Of a stretch of DNA of 64,000 nt, positions 44,331 to 55,087 are shown piece after piece. Location: positions 1-64,000 of the forward strand of contig CAKNFP010000003.1 in assembly GCA_930633525.1 (NCBI GenBank). Direction: 5' to 3'. The position numbers and the translations under genes were made by a program. The stretch comes from Hyphomicrobiales bacterium. GTDB taxonomy: Bacteria > Pseudomonadota > Alphaproteobacteria > Rhizobiales > Beijerinckiaceae. Each line of letters opens with the position of its first letter. The first letter of the stretch is position 1. The notes beneath the pieces were generated by a model that saw only the letters and a program-made list of their open reading frames with translations, did not search any database and was not told the DNA's origin.

Positions 44331-46205
44331 TCAGCCGAGGCTGCGGGCAATCAGCCGGCTCAGCCTTTCCGAGAACGCCTTCGCATCACTCGGGCGATCG
44401 CCGTCGAGCACGCGCGCGGTGTCGAGCAGCAGGTGCGCAACATCCGCGCGCACCGCGTCGTCGCCGTTGCCGGCAAGGCCCACGATCATCGCATGCTTCG
44501 GATTCAGCTCCAGGATCGGCTTCGCCGCGCTGCCCAGTCGCCCGGAAGCGGCGAGGAGGCGCTCGAACTGCCGGTCCGGGCCGCTCTCGGCGGCGACAAG
44601 GCAGACGGCGCTGTCGGTGAGGCGGTCGGAGGCACGCACATCCGCGATCTCCTCGCCGAGCACATCCTTCATCACGGCGATGAGCGCCTGCACCTCCACG
44701 CTCGCGTCCGCTGGAGGCTGCGCGCCGGCGTCGAGCAGCGGGATCAGCCCGAGATCGGCCGCCCCCTGCGTGATGGACTTGAACGGCTTGCCTTCGTAAT
44801 CGAGTCCGCTCGAGGTCCAGAAGCTGTCGACCGGATCGGCGAGCAGCAGCACCTCGATGCCGCGGGCTCGGAAGCCTTCCAGATGCGGAGAGTTGGCGAT
44901 GCGGGCGGCATCATCGCCGACGATGTAGTAGATCGCCGTCTGGTTCTCCCTCAACGCCGCCGCATAGTCCTTCAGGCTGCGCCAGCCCTCGCCTGAGGCC
45001 GTCGACTTGAAGCGGGCGAGGCCGAGCAGTTGCTCGCGGCGCTCGAAGTCCTCATAAAGGCCTTCCTTGATGACGGCGCCGAAATTCTCCCAGATCTTGC
45101 CGAAACCCTCGGCGTCCTGCTCGGCCAGCCTCACCAGCTCGGAAAGGACGCGGTTGCTGACGCCCTTGCGGATCGCGCCGAGCAGCGGACTGTCCTGGAT
45201 CATCTCGCGCGAGACGTTGAGCGGCAGGTCGGCACTGTCGACGATGCCGCGCATGAATCGCAGATAGCGCGGCAGGATCTCCGCGTCGTCGGTGATGAAG
45301 ACGCGTTTCACATAGAGCTTGATGCGGCCCTTGCGGTCGGCGTCGAACAGGTCGAACGGCCGCGCGCCCGGCACGAACAGCAGGCCGGTATATTCGTGGC
45401 GGCCCTCGGCGCGGAAATGGATGGTGGCGGCCGGCTCGTCATACTGGCCGGCGACGCTGCGGTAGAAGTCGGTGTAGTCCTGCGCCGCGATGTCGCTCTT
45501 CGATTTGGTCCACAGCGCGGCGCCGTCCGAGAGCGGCTTCGCCTCCTCGCCCGGCTTCTCGATGAAGGTGATCGGTACCGGCACATGGCCGGACTGCTCC
45601 TTGACGATGCGCTCCAGCGTCCAGCGCTCGGCATAGGATTTGGCGTCCTCCATCAGGTGAAGGGTGACGCGGGTGCCGCGCGCCGGCGCCGCGTCGAGCG
45701 CGGCGGGGGCGACGGAGAACGTGCCCTTGCCGTCGGACGCCCAGAGCCACGCCTCCTCACTGCCGGCGCGACGGCTGATTACCTCGACCTTCGACGCCAC
45801 CATGAAGGCGGAATAGAAGCCGACCCCGAACTGGCCGATCAGCTGCGCGCCTTCTTTCCCTTCCGCGCCGGCGATGCGGTCCATGAAGCTGCGCGTGCCG
45901 GAGCGGGCGATGGTGCCGAGCGCTTCGATCAGCTCATCATGGCTCATGCCGATGCCGTTATCGGCGATGGCGAGCGTGCCCGCCTCCGGATCGGCGGAAA
46001 TGGTGATGGCGAGCTTGGGGTCGTCGCCGAGCAACTGAGGCGCCGCGATCGCCTCGTAGCGCAGCTTCTCGCAGGCGTCCGCCGCGTTGGAGATCAACTC
46101 CCGCAGGAATACGTCCCGGTCGGAATAGACCGAGTGCACCATCATGTGCAGCAGGCGGGAAACATCGGCTTCGAAGGGGCGGCTCTCGGAGGTCTCGATC
46201 GTCAT
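44331..46205 (-). CDS. htpG: HtpG, Hsp90-family chaperone
   Basis: 624 residues, full length. GHKL ATPase motifs: FLRELISNAADACEKLR, IADNGIGMSHDELIEALGTIARSGT and QFGVGFYSAFMVA; middle-domain region FITDDAEILPRYLRFMRGIVDSADLPLNVSREM. ATP-dependent cytosolic chaperone active in heat and oxidative stress. The upstream minus-strand sequence has a CTTGCAA element that could be part of a sigma32 promoter. First gene of the proteostasis island. Confidence 0.95.
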   Translation of the reverse strand: MTIETSESRPFEADVSRLLHMMVHSVYSDRDVFLRELISNAADACEKLRYEAIAAPQLLGDDPKLAITISADPEAGTLAIADNGIGMSHDELIEALGTIARSGTRSFMDRIAGAEGKEGAQLIGQFGVGFYSAFMVASKVEVISRRAGSEEAWLWASDGKGTFSVAPAALDAAPARGTRVTLHLMEDAKSYAERWTLERIVKEQSGHVPVPITFIEKPGEEAKPLSDGAALWTKSKSDIAAQDYTDFYRSVAGQYDEPAATIHFRAEGRHEYTGLLFVPGARPFDLFDADRKGRIKLYVKRVFITDDAEILPRYLRFMRGIVDSADLPLNVSREMIQDSPLLGAIRKGVSNRVLSELVRLAEQDAEGFGKIWENFGAVIKEGLYEDFERREQLLGLARFKSTASGEGWRSLKDYAAALRENQTAIYYIVGDDAARIANSPHLEGFRARGIEVLLLADPVDSFWTSSGLDYEGKPFKSITQGAADLGLIPLLDAGAQPPADASVEVQALIAVMKDVLGEEIADVRASDRLTDSAVCLVAAESGPDRQFERLLAASGRLGSAAKPILELNPKHAMIVGLAGNGDDAVRADVAHLLLDTARVLDGDRPSDAKAFSERLSRLIARSLG

Positions 46206-46352
46206 TGGGATAGGTCATGCAGTTGAAAGCTGGACGCGTGACATGACAAGAACGGCGGGCGGTTGCAAGACGCGCGCAACGCCGGCAATGAACAGCCCGC
46301 GGCCGGGCACGGGCTCCATCCATAGCGAGCTGCGGTCCGGCATGCTCTGATC

Positions 46353-46673
46353 TCACATGCCAGCAGCACAGCTCGCGTCAGAGGTTTGGCGGGAGCTTCG
46401 GCCCTGCGATATCTGCGGAAGATCGGTCAACTCGTCCAAAGCTTGCAGCGCCTCAAATATGTCGGAGAGGACCAGGATCTCGCCTACCTCTGGGCGGCGA
46501 AGGTCCGGCCGGTTCGGTACGGCATGCCGGTCCGAGGCCCATGAAGCAAGGAGTGCACGCTTTGACTCGGCGCTCATCGTCGGATCGGCCAGAACCTCTC
46601 CCGGCGACCGCGGTTCGCCCCATGGGACACCAGGCGGAAGAGCCCCGGCGCCTGCATTCACTTCGTGCAACAT
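46353..46673 (-). CDS. Hypothetical protein downstream of hsp20
   Basis: 106 residues. The middle (DPTMSAESKRALLASWASDRHAVPNRPDLRRPEVGEILVLSDIFEALQALDEL) resembles short conserved proteins seen in Rhizobiales with the pattern KRALLASWASD, function unknown. ATG at 46673 has GGAGG seven bases upstream; a TTG at 46679 is an alternative. It follows the hsp20 gene by 74 bases on the same strand, probably same transcript. Confidence 0.7.
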   Translation of the reverse strand: MLHEVNAGAGALPPGVPWGEPRSPGEVLADPTMSAESKRALLASWASDRHAVPNRPDLRRPEVGEILVLSDIFEALQALDELTDLPQISQGRSSRQTSDASCAAGM

Positions 46674-46747
46674 CTCCAATCCTCCACAGCCCCCGTCTCC
46701 CGCCGAAGTGTCGGGAGACGGGACACAGCCTTTTCTTGCGGGAAAGA

Positions 46748-47215
46748 TCAGGCCGCCTTGGCCTGCTCGATCTGCTTGACGTTGCTCTCGGCCGGCTGGC
46801 CTGCGGAAACGATCTCGATGCGGCGCGGCTTCAGCCGTTCCGGCACCTCGCGCGCGAGTTCGACCGACAGCAGGCCGTCCTTAAGCGTCGCTCCGGACAC
46901 CTTCACATAGTCGGCGAGATTGAAGGTCTGCGTGAAATCGCGGAAGGCGATGCCCTTGTGCAGCATCTGGCGGTCGTTTGCGTCCGCGGTCTTCCTGCCC
47001 GTGACGACCAGCTTATTGGCCTGCTGCGTGAGCTCGACCTCGTCGGGACGGAAGCCGGCAACGGCCATGGTGATCCGGTAGGCGTTCTCGCCGGTCTTCT
47101 CGATATTGTAGGGCGGCCAGTCCGGACGCGGCGCCGCAGCAGCATCGATGAGATCGAACAGCCGGTCGAAGCCGACGGTGGAACGATAAAGGGGAGCAAA
47201 GTCGAAGGTTCTCAT
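46748..47215 (-). CDS. Hsp20 small heat-shock protein (IbpA type)
   Basis: 155 residues. Alpha-crystallin domain with NAYRITMAVAGFRPDEVELTQQANKLVVTGRK and the C-terminal GLLSVELAREVPERLKPRRIEI. N-terminus FDFAPLYRSTVGFDRLFDLID is the IbpA-class signature. Holdase that binds unfolding proteins. Preceded by a ROSE-like leader and a sigma32-type promoter, so controlled by heat at two levels. Confidence 0.93.
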   Translation of the reverse strand: MRTFDFAPLYRSTVGFDRLFDLIDAAAAPRPDWPPYNIEKTGENAYRITMAVAGFRPDEVELTQQANKLVVTGRKTADANDRQMLHKGIAFRDFTQTFNLADYVKVSGATLKDGLLSVELAREVPERLKPRRIEIVSAGQPAESNVKQIEQAKAA

Positions 47216-47303
47216 AGCCACATCCTCCACTGAGCAACATGGGCACAAGCCGCTCACGCCTGCCGGCGCGAGCTCTTCTGACCGGTCCTTTCAGGCCCCG
47301 GCG
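47216..47303 (-). promoter_or_regulatory. ROSE-like RNA thermometer leader of hsp20
   Basis: About 88-base leader ending CCCATGTTGCTCAGTGGAGGATGTGGCT before the ATG. TTGCTC can pair with the GGAG(G) ribosome site, the hallmark of ROSE elements in rhizobial small heat-shock genes. The same arrangement precedes the hsp20 at 56291-56773. Confidence 0.7.
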
Positions 47304-47310
47304 ACAAGCG

Positions 47311-47343
47311 ATCTGGGGAGCGAAAAAATCTCGTTCAAGAGGG
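47311..47343 (-). promoter_or_regulatory. Sigma32-type promoter of hsp20
   Basis: On the minus strand CCCTCTTGAAC (47343-47333) and CCCCAGAT (47318-47311) are spaced as in heat-shock promoters. Confidence 0.7.
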
Positions 47344-47412
47344 ACCCTGAAAATTTCTCGGCCATCTCTCGCCAGTCACCCCGATTCGATATTCGCTATT
47401 GTTTTCAGCTCA

Positions 47413-47439
47413 TTGGCACTCACGATCGCCGACTGACAA
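47413..47439. promoter_or_regulatory. Degenerate CIRCE element
   Basis: TTGGCACTC-N9-GACTGACAA resembles the HrcA operator TTAGCACTC-N9-GAGTGCTAA; 7 of 9 pairs of the inverted repeat match. Upstream of groES, where CIRCE is expected. Confidence 0.55.
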
Positions 47440-47452
47440 AAATTTTCGCGTA

Positions 47453-47482
47453 CCCTCTTGAACGAGAAACGCAGCCTTCCTA
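47453..47482 (+). promoter_or_regulatory. Sigma32-type promoter of groES-groEL
   Basis: CCCTCTTGAAC (47453-47463) followed by TTCCTA (47477-47482). The -35 part and the flanking AAATTTTC are an inverted copy of the divergent hsp20 promoter. Confidence 0.6.
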
Positions 47483-47551
47483 GCTCGATGTCCGCTCGTG
47501 CGCCCAGGCGCCGAGTTCATGACATCGCTGCCCTGCACCAGGAGGATCTGC

Positions 47552-49550
<1,999 letters not shown>

Positions 49551-49556
49551 CAAGTC

Positions 49557-49581
49557 GGGGCCCGGAACCGCCCCGGGCCCC
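49557..49581 (+). terminator. GC-rich hairpin after groEL
   Basis: GGGGCCCGG (49557-49565) and CCGGGCCCC (49573-49581) form a perfect 9-bp stem seven bases after the groEL stop; no T-tract. Confidence 0.6.
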
Positions 49582-49878
49582 TGTCTCGCGCCGGCACGCG
49601 CTCGCCTCGAACAAGGAGGGTGCGCTTCCATCAACCGAGATGCGCCGGGCGCCGGGCCGCGCCGAGCATCTCGACGATATCGCCAATCGGGGAGGTCTGC
49701 TCGGCACGGCCGCTATCGCTCGGGTTCGTTGCGGCGGGCGCCGGATGGACCGGATCACGTCGATCACGGCAGCGGCCTCGATGACGAGGAAGGCGGCCAC
49801 GCCCCACTTGGGTGTTCACCGGACTTCTCCGACGCGCGCTCATTGTCAACGCTTTGCTCAAACGAGGAGGTTTTGCCG
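49582..49878. other. Intergenic region between groEL and glycosyltransferase
   Basis: About 300 bases; no gene supported. It ends in GAGGAGG, the ribosome site of the next gene. CTCATTGTCAACGC near 49840 might hold a -35-like element but no clear promoter is visible. Confidence 0.35.
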
Positions 49879-50994
49879 ATGAAGATCGCCCAGATCGCCC
49901 CGCTCGCGGAATGCTGCCCGCCACGGCTCTACGGCGGCACCGAGCGCATCGTGTCCTATCTCACCGAGGAACTGGTCCGGCAGGGCCATGAGGTGACGCT
50001 GTTTGCCAGCGGCGATTCCAAGACTGCGGCCGAATTGGTGCCCTGCTGCGACATGGCGCTCAGGCTCAATCCGCAGGTCAGGGACCCGCTGCCCTATCAC
50101 ATGATGATGCTGGAGCAGGTGCGCCGCCGCGCCGACGAGTTCGACGTGCTGCACTTCCATGTCGACTTCCTGCACTATCCGCTCGCCAGCGCCTTTGCCG
50201 ACCGCATGGTGACGACGCTGCACGGCCGTCTCGACCTGCCCGACCTCAGGCCCTTCTACTCCGCCTTCCCGCACTATCCGCTCGTCTCCATCTCGGACGA
50301 TCAGCGCCGCCCCATGCCGCCGGTGCATTGGGCCGGGACCGTGCACCATGGCCTGCCCAAGGATGTCCTGCCCTTCACCGCGAACCCGCAAGGCAACTAT
50401 CTCGCCTTCCTCGGCCGCATCTCGCCCGAGAAGCGCCCCGACCGCGCCATCGAGATCGCCGCCCGCGCCGGCATGACGCTCAAGATCGCCGCCAAGGTGG
50501 ACAAGGCTGACCAGGCCTATTGGGACGAGGTGATCGCGCCCATGGTGGCGCGGCATTCCAATGTCGAGTTCATCGGCGAGATCAACGAGCAGCAGAAGGC
50601 AGACTTCCTCGGTAATGCCCGCGCGCTGCTCTTTCCGATCGATTGGCCGGAGCCGTTCGGGCTCGTCATGATCGAGGCCATGGCCTGCGGCACGCCGGTG
50701 ATCGCCTTCCGCAACGGCTCGGTGCCGGAGGTGATCGACGATGGCGTCTCCGGCTTCATCGTGAGCGACCTCGGCGAGGCGGTGGCGGCGGTGCGCTCGG
50801 TGGACCTGCTCGACCGTGCCGAGGTGCGCGCCACCTTCGAGGAGCGCTTCACCGCCGAGCGGATGGCGCTCGACTATCTCGCCATTTATCGTGATCTTCC
50901 CGGCTTGCGCCGTGCCGCGATGCGCATTCCCGCCGTGGCAAATGGCACCGGCAACGGACTGGTCGATGGAATCGAACTACGGGCCGTCGCCTGA
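49879..50994 (+). CDS. Glycosyltransferase family 4
   Basis: 371 residues, GT-B fold. N-terminal YGGTERIVSYLTEELVRQGHEVTLFASGDS; C-terminal FLGRISPEKRPDRAIEIA and the E-x7-E type motif EPFGLVMIEAMACGTPVIAFRNGSVPEVI that binds the sugar nucleotide. Acceptor unknown. It is 14 bases from a glycogen-debranching-type gene, a pairing seen in several alphaproteobacteria that suggests a stress-related glucan or glycoside. Confidence 0.92.
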   Translation: MKIAQIAPLAECCPPRLYGGTERIVSYLTEELVRQGHEVTLFASGDSKTAAELVPCCDMALRLNPQVRDPLPYHMMMLEQVRRRADEFDVLHFHVDFLHYPLASAFADRMVTTLHGRLDLPDLRPFYSAFPHYPLVSISDDQRRPMPPVHWAGTVHHGLPKDVLPFTANPQGNYLAFLGRISPEKRPDRAIEIAARAGMTLKIAAKVDKADQAYWDEVIAPMVARHSNVEFIGEINEQQKADFLGNARALLFPIDWPEPFGLVMIEAMACGTPVIAFRNGSVPEVIDDGVSGFIVSDLGEAVAAVRSVDLLDRAEVRATFEERFTAERMALDYLAIYRDLPGLRRAAMRIPAVANGTGNGLVDGIELRAVA

Positions 50995-51008
50995 GTGGGA
51001 GGAGCTGC

Positions 51009-53222
51009 ATGCACGGCACGACCAGTGCGGAAGCGGTCGCTCATGCGCCAGCGCCGACCCGGCCGGGCACGCCGCTGGCGCAGTTCTTCATCCCGGCCGC
51101 CGCCTCGCTGCAGGAGCGGCGGCCGCGCACGCTCAAGCACGGCGATACCTTCGCCGTGTTCGATCATAATGGCGATGCGCTGTCCGGACCGGGCAGCCCG
51201 GAGGGCCTCTATCATCGCGACACGCGCTATCTCTCACATCTCTACCTGACCATCGCCGGGCAGCGGCCGATGCTGCTGTCCTCGACGCTGCGCGACGACA
51301 ACGCGACGCTGACCTGCGATCTCACCAACCCCGACCTGTTCGATGCCGAGGGCCGGCTGGTGCTGGAGCACGACCTCCTTCATCTGCGCCGTTCGCGTTT
51401 CCTGTGGAACGGCACCTGCCATGAGCGGATCGCCATCCGCAACTTCGACGACCGGTCCCGGCAGGTGAGGATCGACATCGCCTTCGCCGCCGATTTCGCC
51501 GACTTGTTCGAGGTGCGCGGCACGCAGCGGGCCCGGCGCGGTACGTTGCAAAGGCCGGAGATGACGGCCCACCAAGTGAAACTCGCCTATCTCGGCCTTG
51601 ATGGACGGCGACGGCAGACCACGCTGCGCTTCGACCCGGAACCGCAGGAACTGACGGCGGACCATGCCGGCTTCGTCTTCGACCTCGCCCCGCGCGAGGT
51701 ACGGACCATGGTCCTGGAGATCGCCTGCGATGGCGCCAGCGAGAGGCCGGTGCGTCCTGCCTTCCTTCGTGCGCTGCGGGATGCGCGCCGTGCGTTGCGC
51801 TCCTCCGCCTCGCGGGCGACGGCGATCATCACCTCGAACGACATCTTCAACGAGGCGGTGCGCCGCTCGGTCTCCGACCTCTACATGCTGGTAACCGACA
51901 CGGCGGAGGGACCCTATCCTTATGCCGGCATCCCGTGGTTCAGCACAGTGTTCGGGCGCGACGCGCTGATCACCGCGCTGGAGACGCTGTGGCTCGACCC
52001 GTCCATAGCGCGCGGCGTGCTCCAGCATCTCGCCGCCAACCAGGCGACGGGGTTCGACCCGGAGGCGGACGCCGAGCCCGGCAAGATCCTGCACGAGGTA
52101 CGCCATGGCGAGATGGCTGAGCTGAGGGAGGTGCCGTTCCGCCGCTATTACGGCAGCGTCGATTCCACTCCGCTCTTCGTCATGCTGGCCGGTGCCTATC
52201 TGGAGCGCACCGGCGATCTCGTCACGCTGCGCCGGCTCTGGCCGAACATCGAGGCGGCGCTGGGCTGGATCGAGAACCATGGCGATCGCGACGGCGACGG
52301 CTTCGTCGAATATGGCCGGCAGACCCAAGAGGGGCTGATCAATCAGGGCTGGAAGGACAGCCATGATTCCGTCTTCCATGCCGACGGCACATTGGCGCGG
52401 GGCCCCATCGCCCTCGCCGAGGTGCAGGCCTATGCCTATGGCGCCTGGCGGGCCGCCGCGTACGTCGCCCGCGCCTTGGGGCACCCTGAACGCGCCGCCA
52501 GGTTTGACCGATGTGCCGAGGCGCTGCGCGCCGACTTCGATGCGGCCTTCTTCGATGCAGCGCTCGGCACCTATGTGCTGGCGCTCGACGGCGAGAAGCG
52601 GCCGTGCCGTGTCAGGAGCTCCAATGCCGGCCACGCATTGCTCACCGGCATCGCCCTGCCGGATCGGGCAGCTTGCGTGGCCAGCACGCTGATGGGACCG
52701 ACGCTGTTCTGCGGCTGGGGGGTGCGCACCATCGCCAGCAGTGAAGCGCGCTACAATCCGATGAGCTACCATAACGGCTCGGTCTGGCCGCATGATAATG
52801 CGCTGATCGCCGCCGGCCTCGCCCGCTACGGCTTCAAGCGCGAGGCGGCGCGGATCTTCGAGGGCCTCTTCGCCGCCTCGACCTATATCGACCTGCGCCG
52901 CCTGCCAGAGCTGTTTTGCGGCTTTGCCCGCCAGCAGACCCGCGGGCCGACATTCTATCCGGTCGCCTGCATGCCGCAGGCCTGGGCGGCGGCGGCACCG
53001 TGCTACATGCTGCAGGCCTGCCTCGGGCTCGGCTTCGACCCGGAGCGGCTGCACGTCACCTTCGACGAGCCCACGCTGCCGGATTTCTTGAGCGAGGTCA
53101 CATTGCGCAATCTCAGGCTCGATGGCGGGGCGGCCGACGTCGCGCTGCGCCGCTCCGGCGCCAAGGTGGTGGTCGACGTGCTCGACCGGCGTGGACCCTT
53201 GCGGGTGATCACGACGAGCTGA
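51009..53222 (+). CDS. Amylo-alpha-1,6-glucosidase / glycogen-debranching-type enzyme
   Basis: 737 residues. N-terminal debranching-type beta domain (TFAVFDHNGDALSGPGSPEGLYHRDTRYLSHLYLTIAG) and a C-terminal six-hairpin barrel (GIPWFSTVFGRDALITALETLWLDPSIARGVL, NQGWKDSHDS, MSYHNGSVWPHDNALIAAGL) typical of GDE_C. Likely hydrolyses alpha-glucan branches or a related glycoside. GGAGGAGCTGC precedes the ATG. Forms an operon with the glycosyltransferase. Confidence 0.9.
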   Translation: MHGTTSAEAVAHAPAPTRPGTPLAQFFIPAAASLQERRPRTLKHGDTFAVFDHNGDALSGPGSPEGLYHRDTRYLSHLYLTIAGQRPMLLSSTLRDDNATLTCDLTNPDLFDAEGRLVLEHDLLHLRRSRFLWNGTCHERIAIRNFDDRSRQVRIDIAFAADFADLFEVRGTQRARRGTLQRPEMTAHQVKLAYLGLDGRRRQTTLRFDPEPQELTADHAGFVFDLAPREVRTMVLEIACDGASERPVRPAFLRALRDARRALRSSASRATAIITSNDIFNEAVRRSVSDLYMLVTDTAEGPYPYAGIPWFSTVFGRDALITALETLWLDPSIARGVLQHLAANQATGFDPEADAEPGKILHEVRHGEMAELREVPFRRYYGSVDSTPLFVMLAGAYLERTGDLVTLRRLWPNIEAALGWIENHGDRDGDGFVEYGRQTQEGLINQGWKDSHDSVFHADGTLARGPIALAEVQAYAYGAWRAAAYVARALGHPERAARFDRCAEALRADFDAAFFDAALGTYVLALDGEKRPCRVRSSNAGHALLTGIALPDRAACVASTLMGPTLFCGWGVRTIASSEARYNPMSYHNGSVWPHDNALIAAGLARYGFKREAARIFEGLFAASTYIDLRRLPELFCGFARQQTRGPTFYPVACMPQAWAAAAPCYMLQACLGLGFDPERLHVTFDEPTLPDFLSEVTLRNLRLDGGAADVALRRSGAKVVVDVLDRRGPLRVITTS

Positions 53223-53245
53223 GCCGGGCCAGGCGGGCCCCCCAC

Positions 53246-53464
53246 TCACTCCTCGCCATCTTCGTCCAGCTCCTCGAGAAGCGCGACGAGCTCGGCGACG
53301 CGCGACGACGGGTGTTGCCGGCCTTCATCGATCGGCGCCTCGTCGGCCTGGCGCTAGGCCCGGGCCTGCGCCAGTTCCTCGCGCGTGGCTCCGGTCATGA
53401 GGATGTCGGCAATGATGCTCTCATCGACCGGGCCGCGCACGGCGACGATGTCACTGGCGTTCAT
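53246..53464 (-). pseudogene. Small ORF of 72 codons interrupted by one amber codon
   Basis: From an ATG with GGGAGGAC upstream the minus strand reads MNASDIVAVRGPVDESII, then ILMTGATREELAQARA, an in-frame TAG at 53356-53354, then RQADEAPIDEGRQHP and VAELVALLEELDEDGEE before a TGA. Coding character continues unchanged past the stop, which looks like a TGG (Trp) to TAG change. I read this as a recently broken gene for a small acidic protein of a type common in Rhizobiales; a 36-residue product or readthrough is possible. Confidence 0.65.
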
Positions 53465-53544
53465 GACGTCCTCCCTGTTGAAACATCTTCGATGAGATAG
53501 GCCGGCGAAGGCAGAGTTCTATGCCGGCATGAGCGGGACGCTCC

Positions 53545-54639
53545 TCAGGAGCTGATCCTCACGCTGACATTGCGAGGACCGTCGCTGCGCCGCACGCTCA
53601 ATGTTACGCTCGTGCCGGCGGGCGTCAGGCCGATGCGGTTGCGCAGGCTGGCGGCGTTGTGAACCGGGCGGCCGTCGACAGCTGTCACGACATCGCCCGC
53701 CGCGAGGCCGGCTCTTTGAGCGGGCGAGCCCGGCTCGACACCGGCGATCACCGCGCCACGGACCTCACCCAGCCCAAGCGCCTCGGCGACGTCCGACGTG
53801 ACATCCTGAACGGCGATACCGACCCGACCGCGATGGACCCTGCCGTCGTGCGCCAGCTGGTTCATCACCGCCAGGGCCATGTTGCTCGGCACGGCGAAGC
53901 CGATGCCGACATTGCCTCCCGCCGGGCTCAGTATGGCGGTGTTGATGCCGATCAGCCGCCCGTCCAGTGTCACCAGAGCGCCGCCGGAATTGCCGGGATT
54001 GATCGAGGCATCGGTCTGTATGAAGTCCTCATAGCCGTCATTGCTGATGCCGGTGCGGCCGAGCGCGCTGACGATGCCGGAGGTCACCGTCTGGCCGAGG
54101 CCGAAGGGATTGCCGATGGCGACGACATAGTCACCGACCTTCAGCCGGTCGGAATCGCCGATGGGCAGTGCGACGAGGTTGGTCGCCTGAACCTTGAGGA
54201 GCGCGATGTCGGTCGCCTTGTCGGAGCCGATGAGACGGGCACTCAGTCGGCGCCCGTCCTTCAGCGTGACGACGATCTCGCTTGCGCCTGCGACAACGTG
54301 ATGGTTCGTCAGCACATGGCCGCGCGCGGCATCGATGATGACCCCCGAGCCGGCGCTCAGCCGCGGCTCCTCCTGCGGCATGTCCGGCAGATCGAAGAAG
54401 CGGCGGAAATAGGGATCGTTATAGAGCGGGTTCGATGACCCGGGGGCGCGCGAGATCACCGAGATGTTCACCACCGCCGGCGTCACCCGATCGAGCACTG
54501 GCGCCAGCGTTGGAACACCGCCGGCGATGCCCGCGATCGCCGGTTGGCCGAGGGCAGGTGACGCGATCCCGGCCACCAGCGCCAGCGCCACCAGAAGGGT
54601 GGTGATCATCCTTTTCTTCCGTGTAGGAACCGTGAGCAT
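53545..54639 (-). CDS. HtrA/DegP-type periplasmic serine protease
   Basis: 364 residues. Signal peptide (TTLLVALALVAGIASPALGQ). Trypsin-like triad: His in TNHHVV (about residue 113), Asp in ATDIALL (about 143), Ser in GNSGGAL (about 217). One PDZ domain to the C-terminus (GAVIAGVEPGSPAQRAGLAAGDVV), as in DegS-like or short HtrA. Degrades misfolded envelope proteins. ATG at 54639 chosen for a plausible signal peptide; 54609 is an alternative. Follows the SPW-protein terminator, so it has its own promoter. Confidence 0.93.
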   Translation of the reverse strand: MLTVPTRKKRMITTLLVALALVAGIASPALGQPAIAGIAGGVPTLAPVLDRVTPAVVNISVISRAPGSSNPLYNDPYFRRFFDLPDMPQEEPRLSAGSGVIIDAARGHVLTNHHVVAGASEIVVTLKDGRRLSARLIGSDKATDIALLKVQATNLVALPIGDSDRLKVGDYVVAIGNPFGLGQTVTSGIVSALGRTGISNDGYEDFIQTDASINPGNSGGALVTLDGRLIGINTAILSPAGGNVGIGFAVPSNMALAVMNQLAHDGRVHRGRVGIAVQDVTSDVAEALGLGEVRGAVIAGVEPGSPAQRAGLAAGDVVTAVDGRPVHNAASLRNRIGLTPAGTSVTLSVRRSDGPRNVSVRISS

Positions 54640-54688
54640 GCCTGGCCCCCGTATTAGGTTGCTTTCCTTCTGTCGGAGCGAATGAAAG

Positions 54689-54715
54689 GCCGGCCCGGCA
54701 GGGCGCCGGGCCGGC
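54689..54715 (-). terminator. Rho-independent-like terminator after the SPW gene
   Basis: Perfect 11-bp stem GCCGGCCCGGC/GCCGGGCCGGC with loop of five; on the minus strand followed by CTTTCATT. It separates the SPW gene from htrA. Confidence 0.8.
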
Positions 54716-54721
54716 TCACGA

Positions 54722-55087
54722 TCAGGCGGTCGAGTATGGCCGCCCGGTGGTGAACCACAGGCGGGCGGCCGCCACGGCCGCGACGACAAGGCCGGCGATC
54801 ACATGGGCGGTGACGGCGACGGACAGCGCCGAGAAGCCGAGAGCCCAAGGCGCGACGATGGCCCACAGGCCGAGCGCCGCGTTCGCCCATTCTTCAGCCT
54901 GGTGGAAGGCGAACAGGGCGGCCACGGCGATCAGCGTCACGGCGGCGCCGACGATCCAGGCATTCCACGCTGCGGCGGTCTCGGTGGTGAAACCGAGATA
55001 CCAGGGCGCCAGGGCAAGGCCGAGGCCGGCGATGATGGTGACGACGTCGAAGGCCTTCGGCGTGTCTACGGACAGTGACTTCAGCAT
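54722..55087 (-). CDS. SPW-repeat membrane protein
   Basis: 121 residues, four predicted membrane helices. Two SPW-type repeats are visible as LALAPWYLGF and VAPWALGFSA. The family is unknown in function and often found in stress loci. The ATG has GAGGAGG and overlaps the upstream gene by 7 bases, so translation is coupled. Confidence 0.88.
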   Translation of the reverse strand: MLKSLSVDTPKAFDVVTIIAGLGLALAPWYLGFTTETAAAWNAWIVGAAVTLIAVAALFAFHQAEEWANAALGLWAIVAPWALGFSALSVAVTAHVIAGLVVAAVAAARLWFTTGRPYSTA

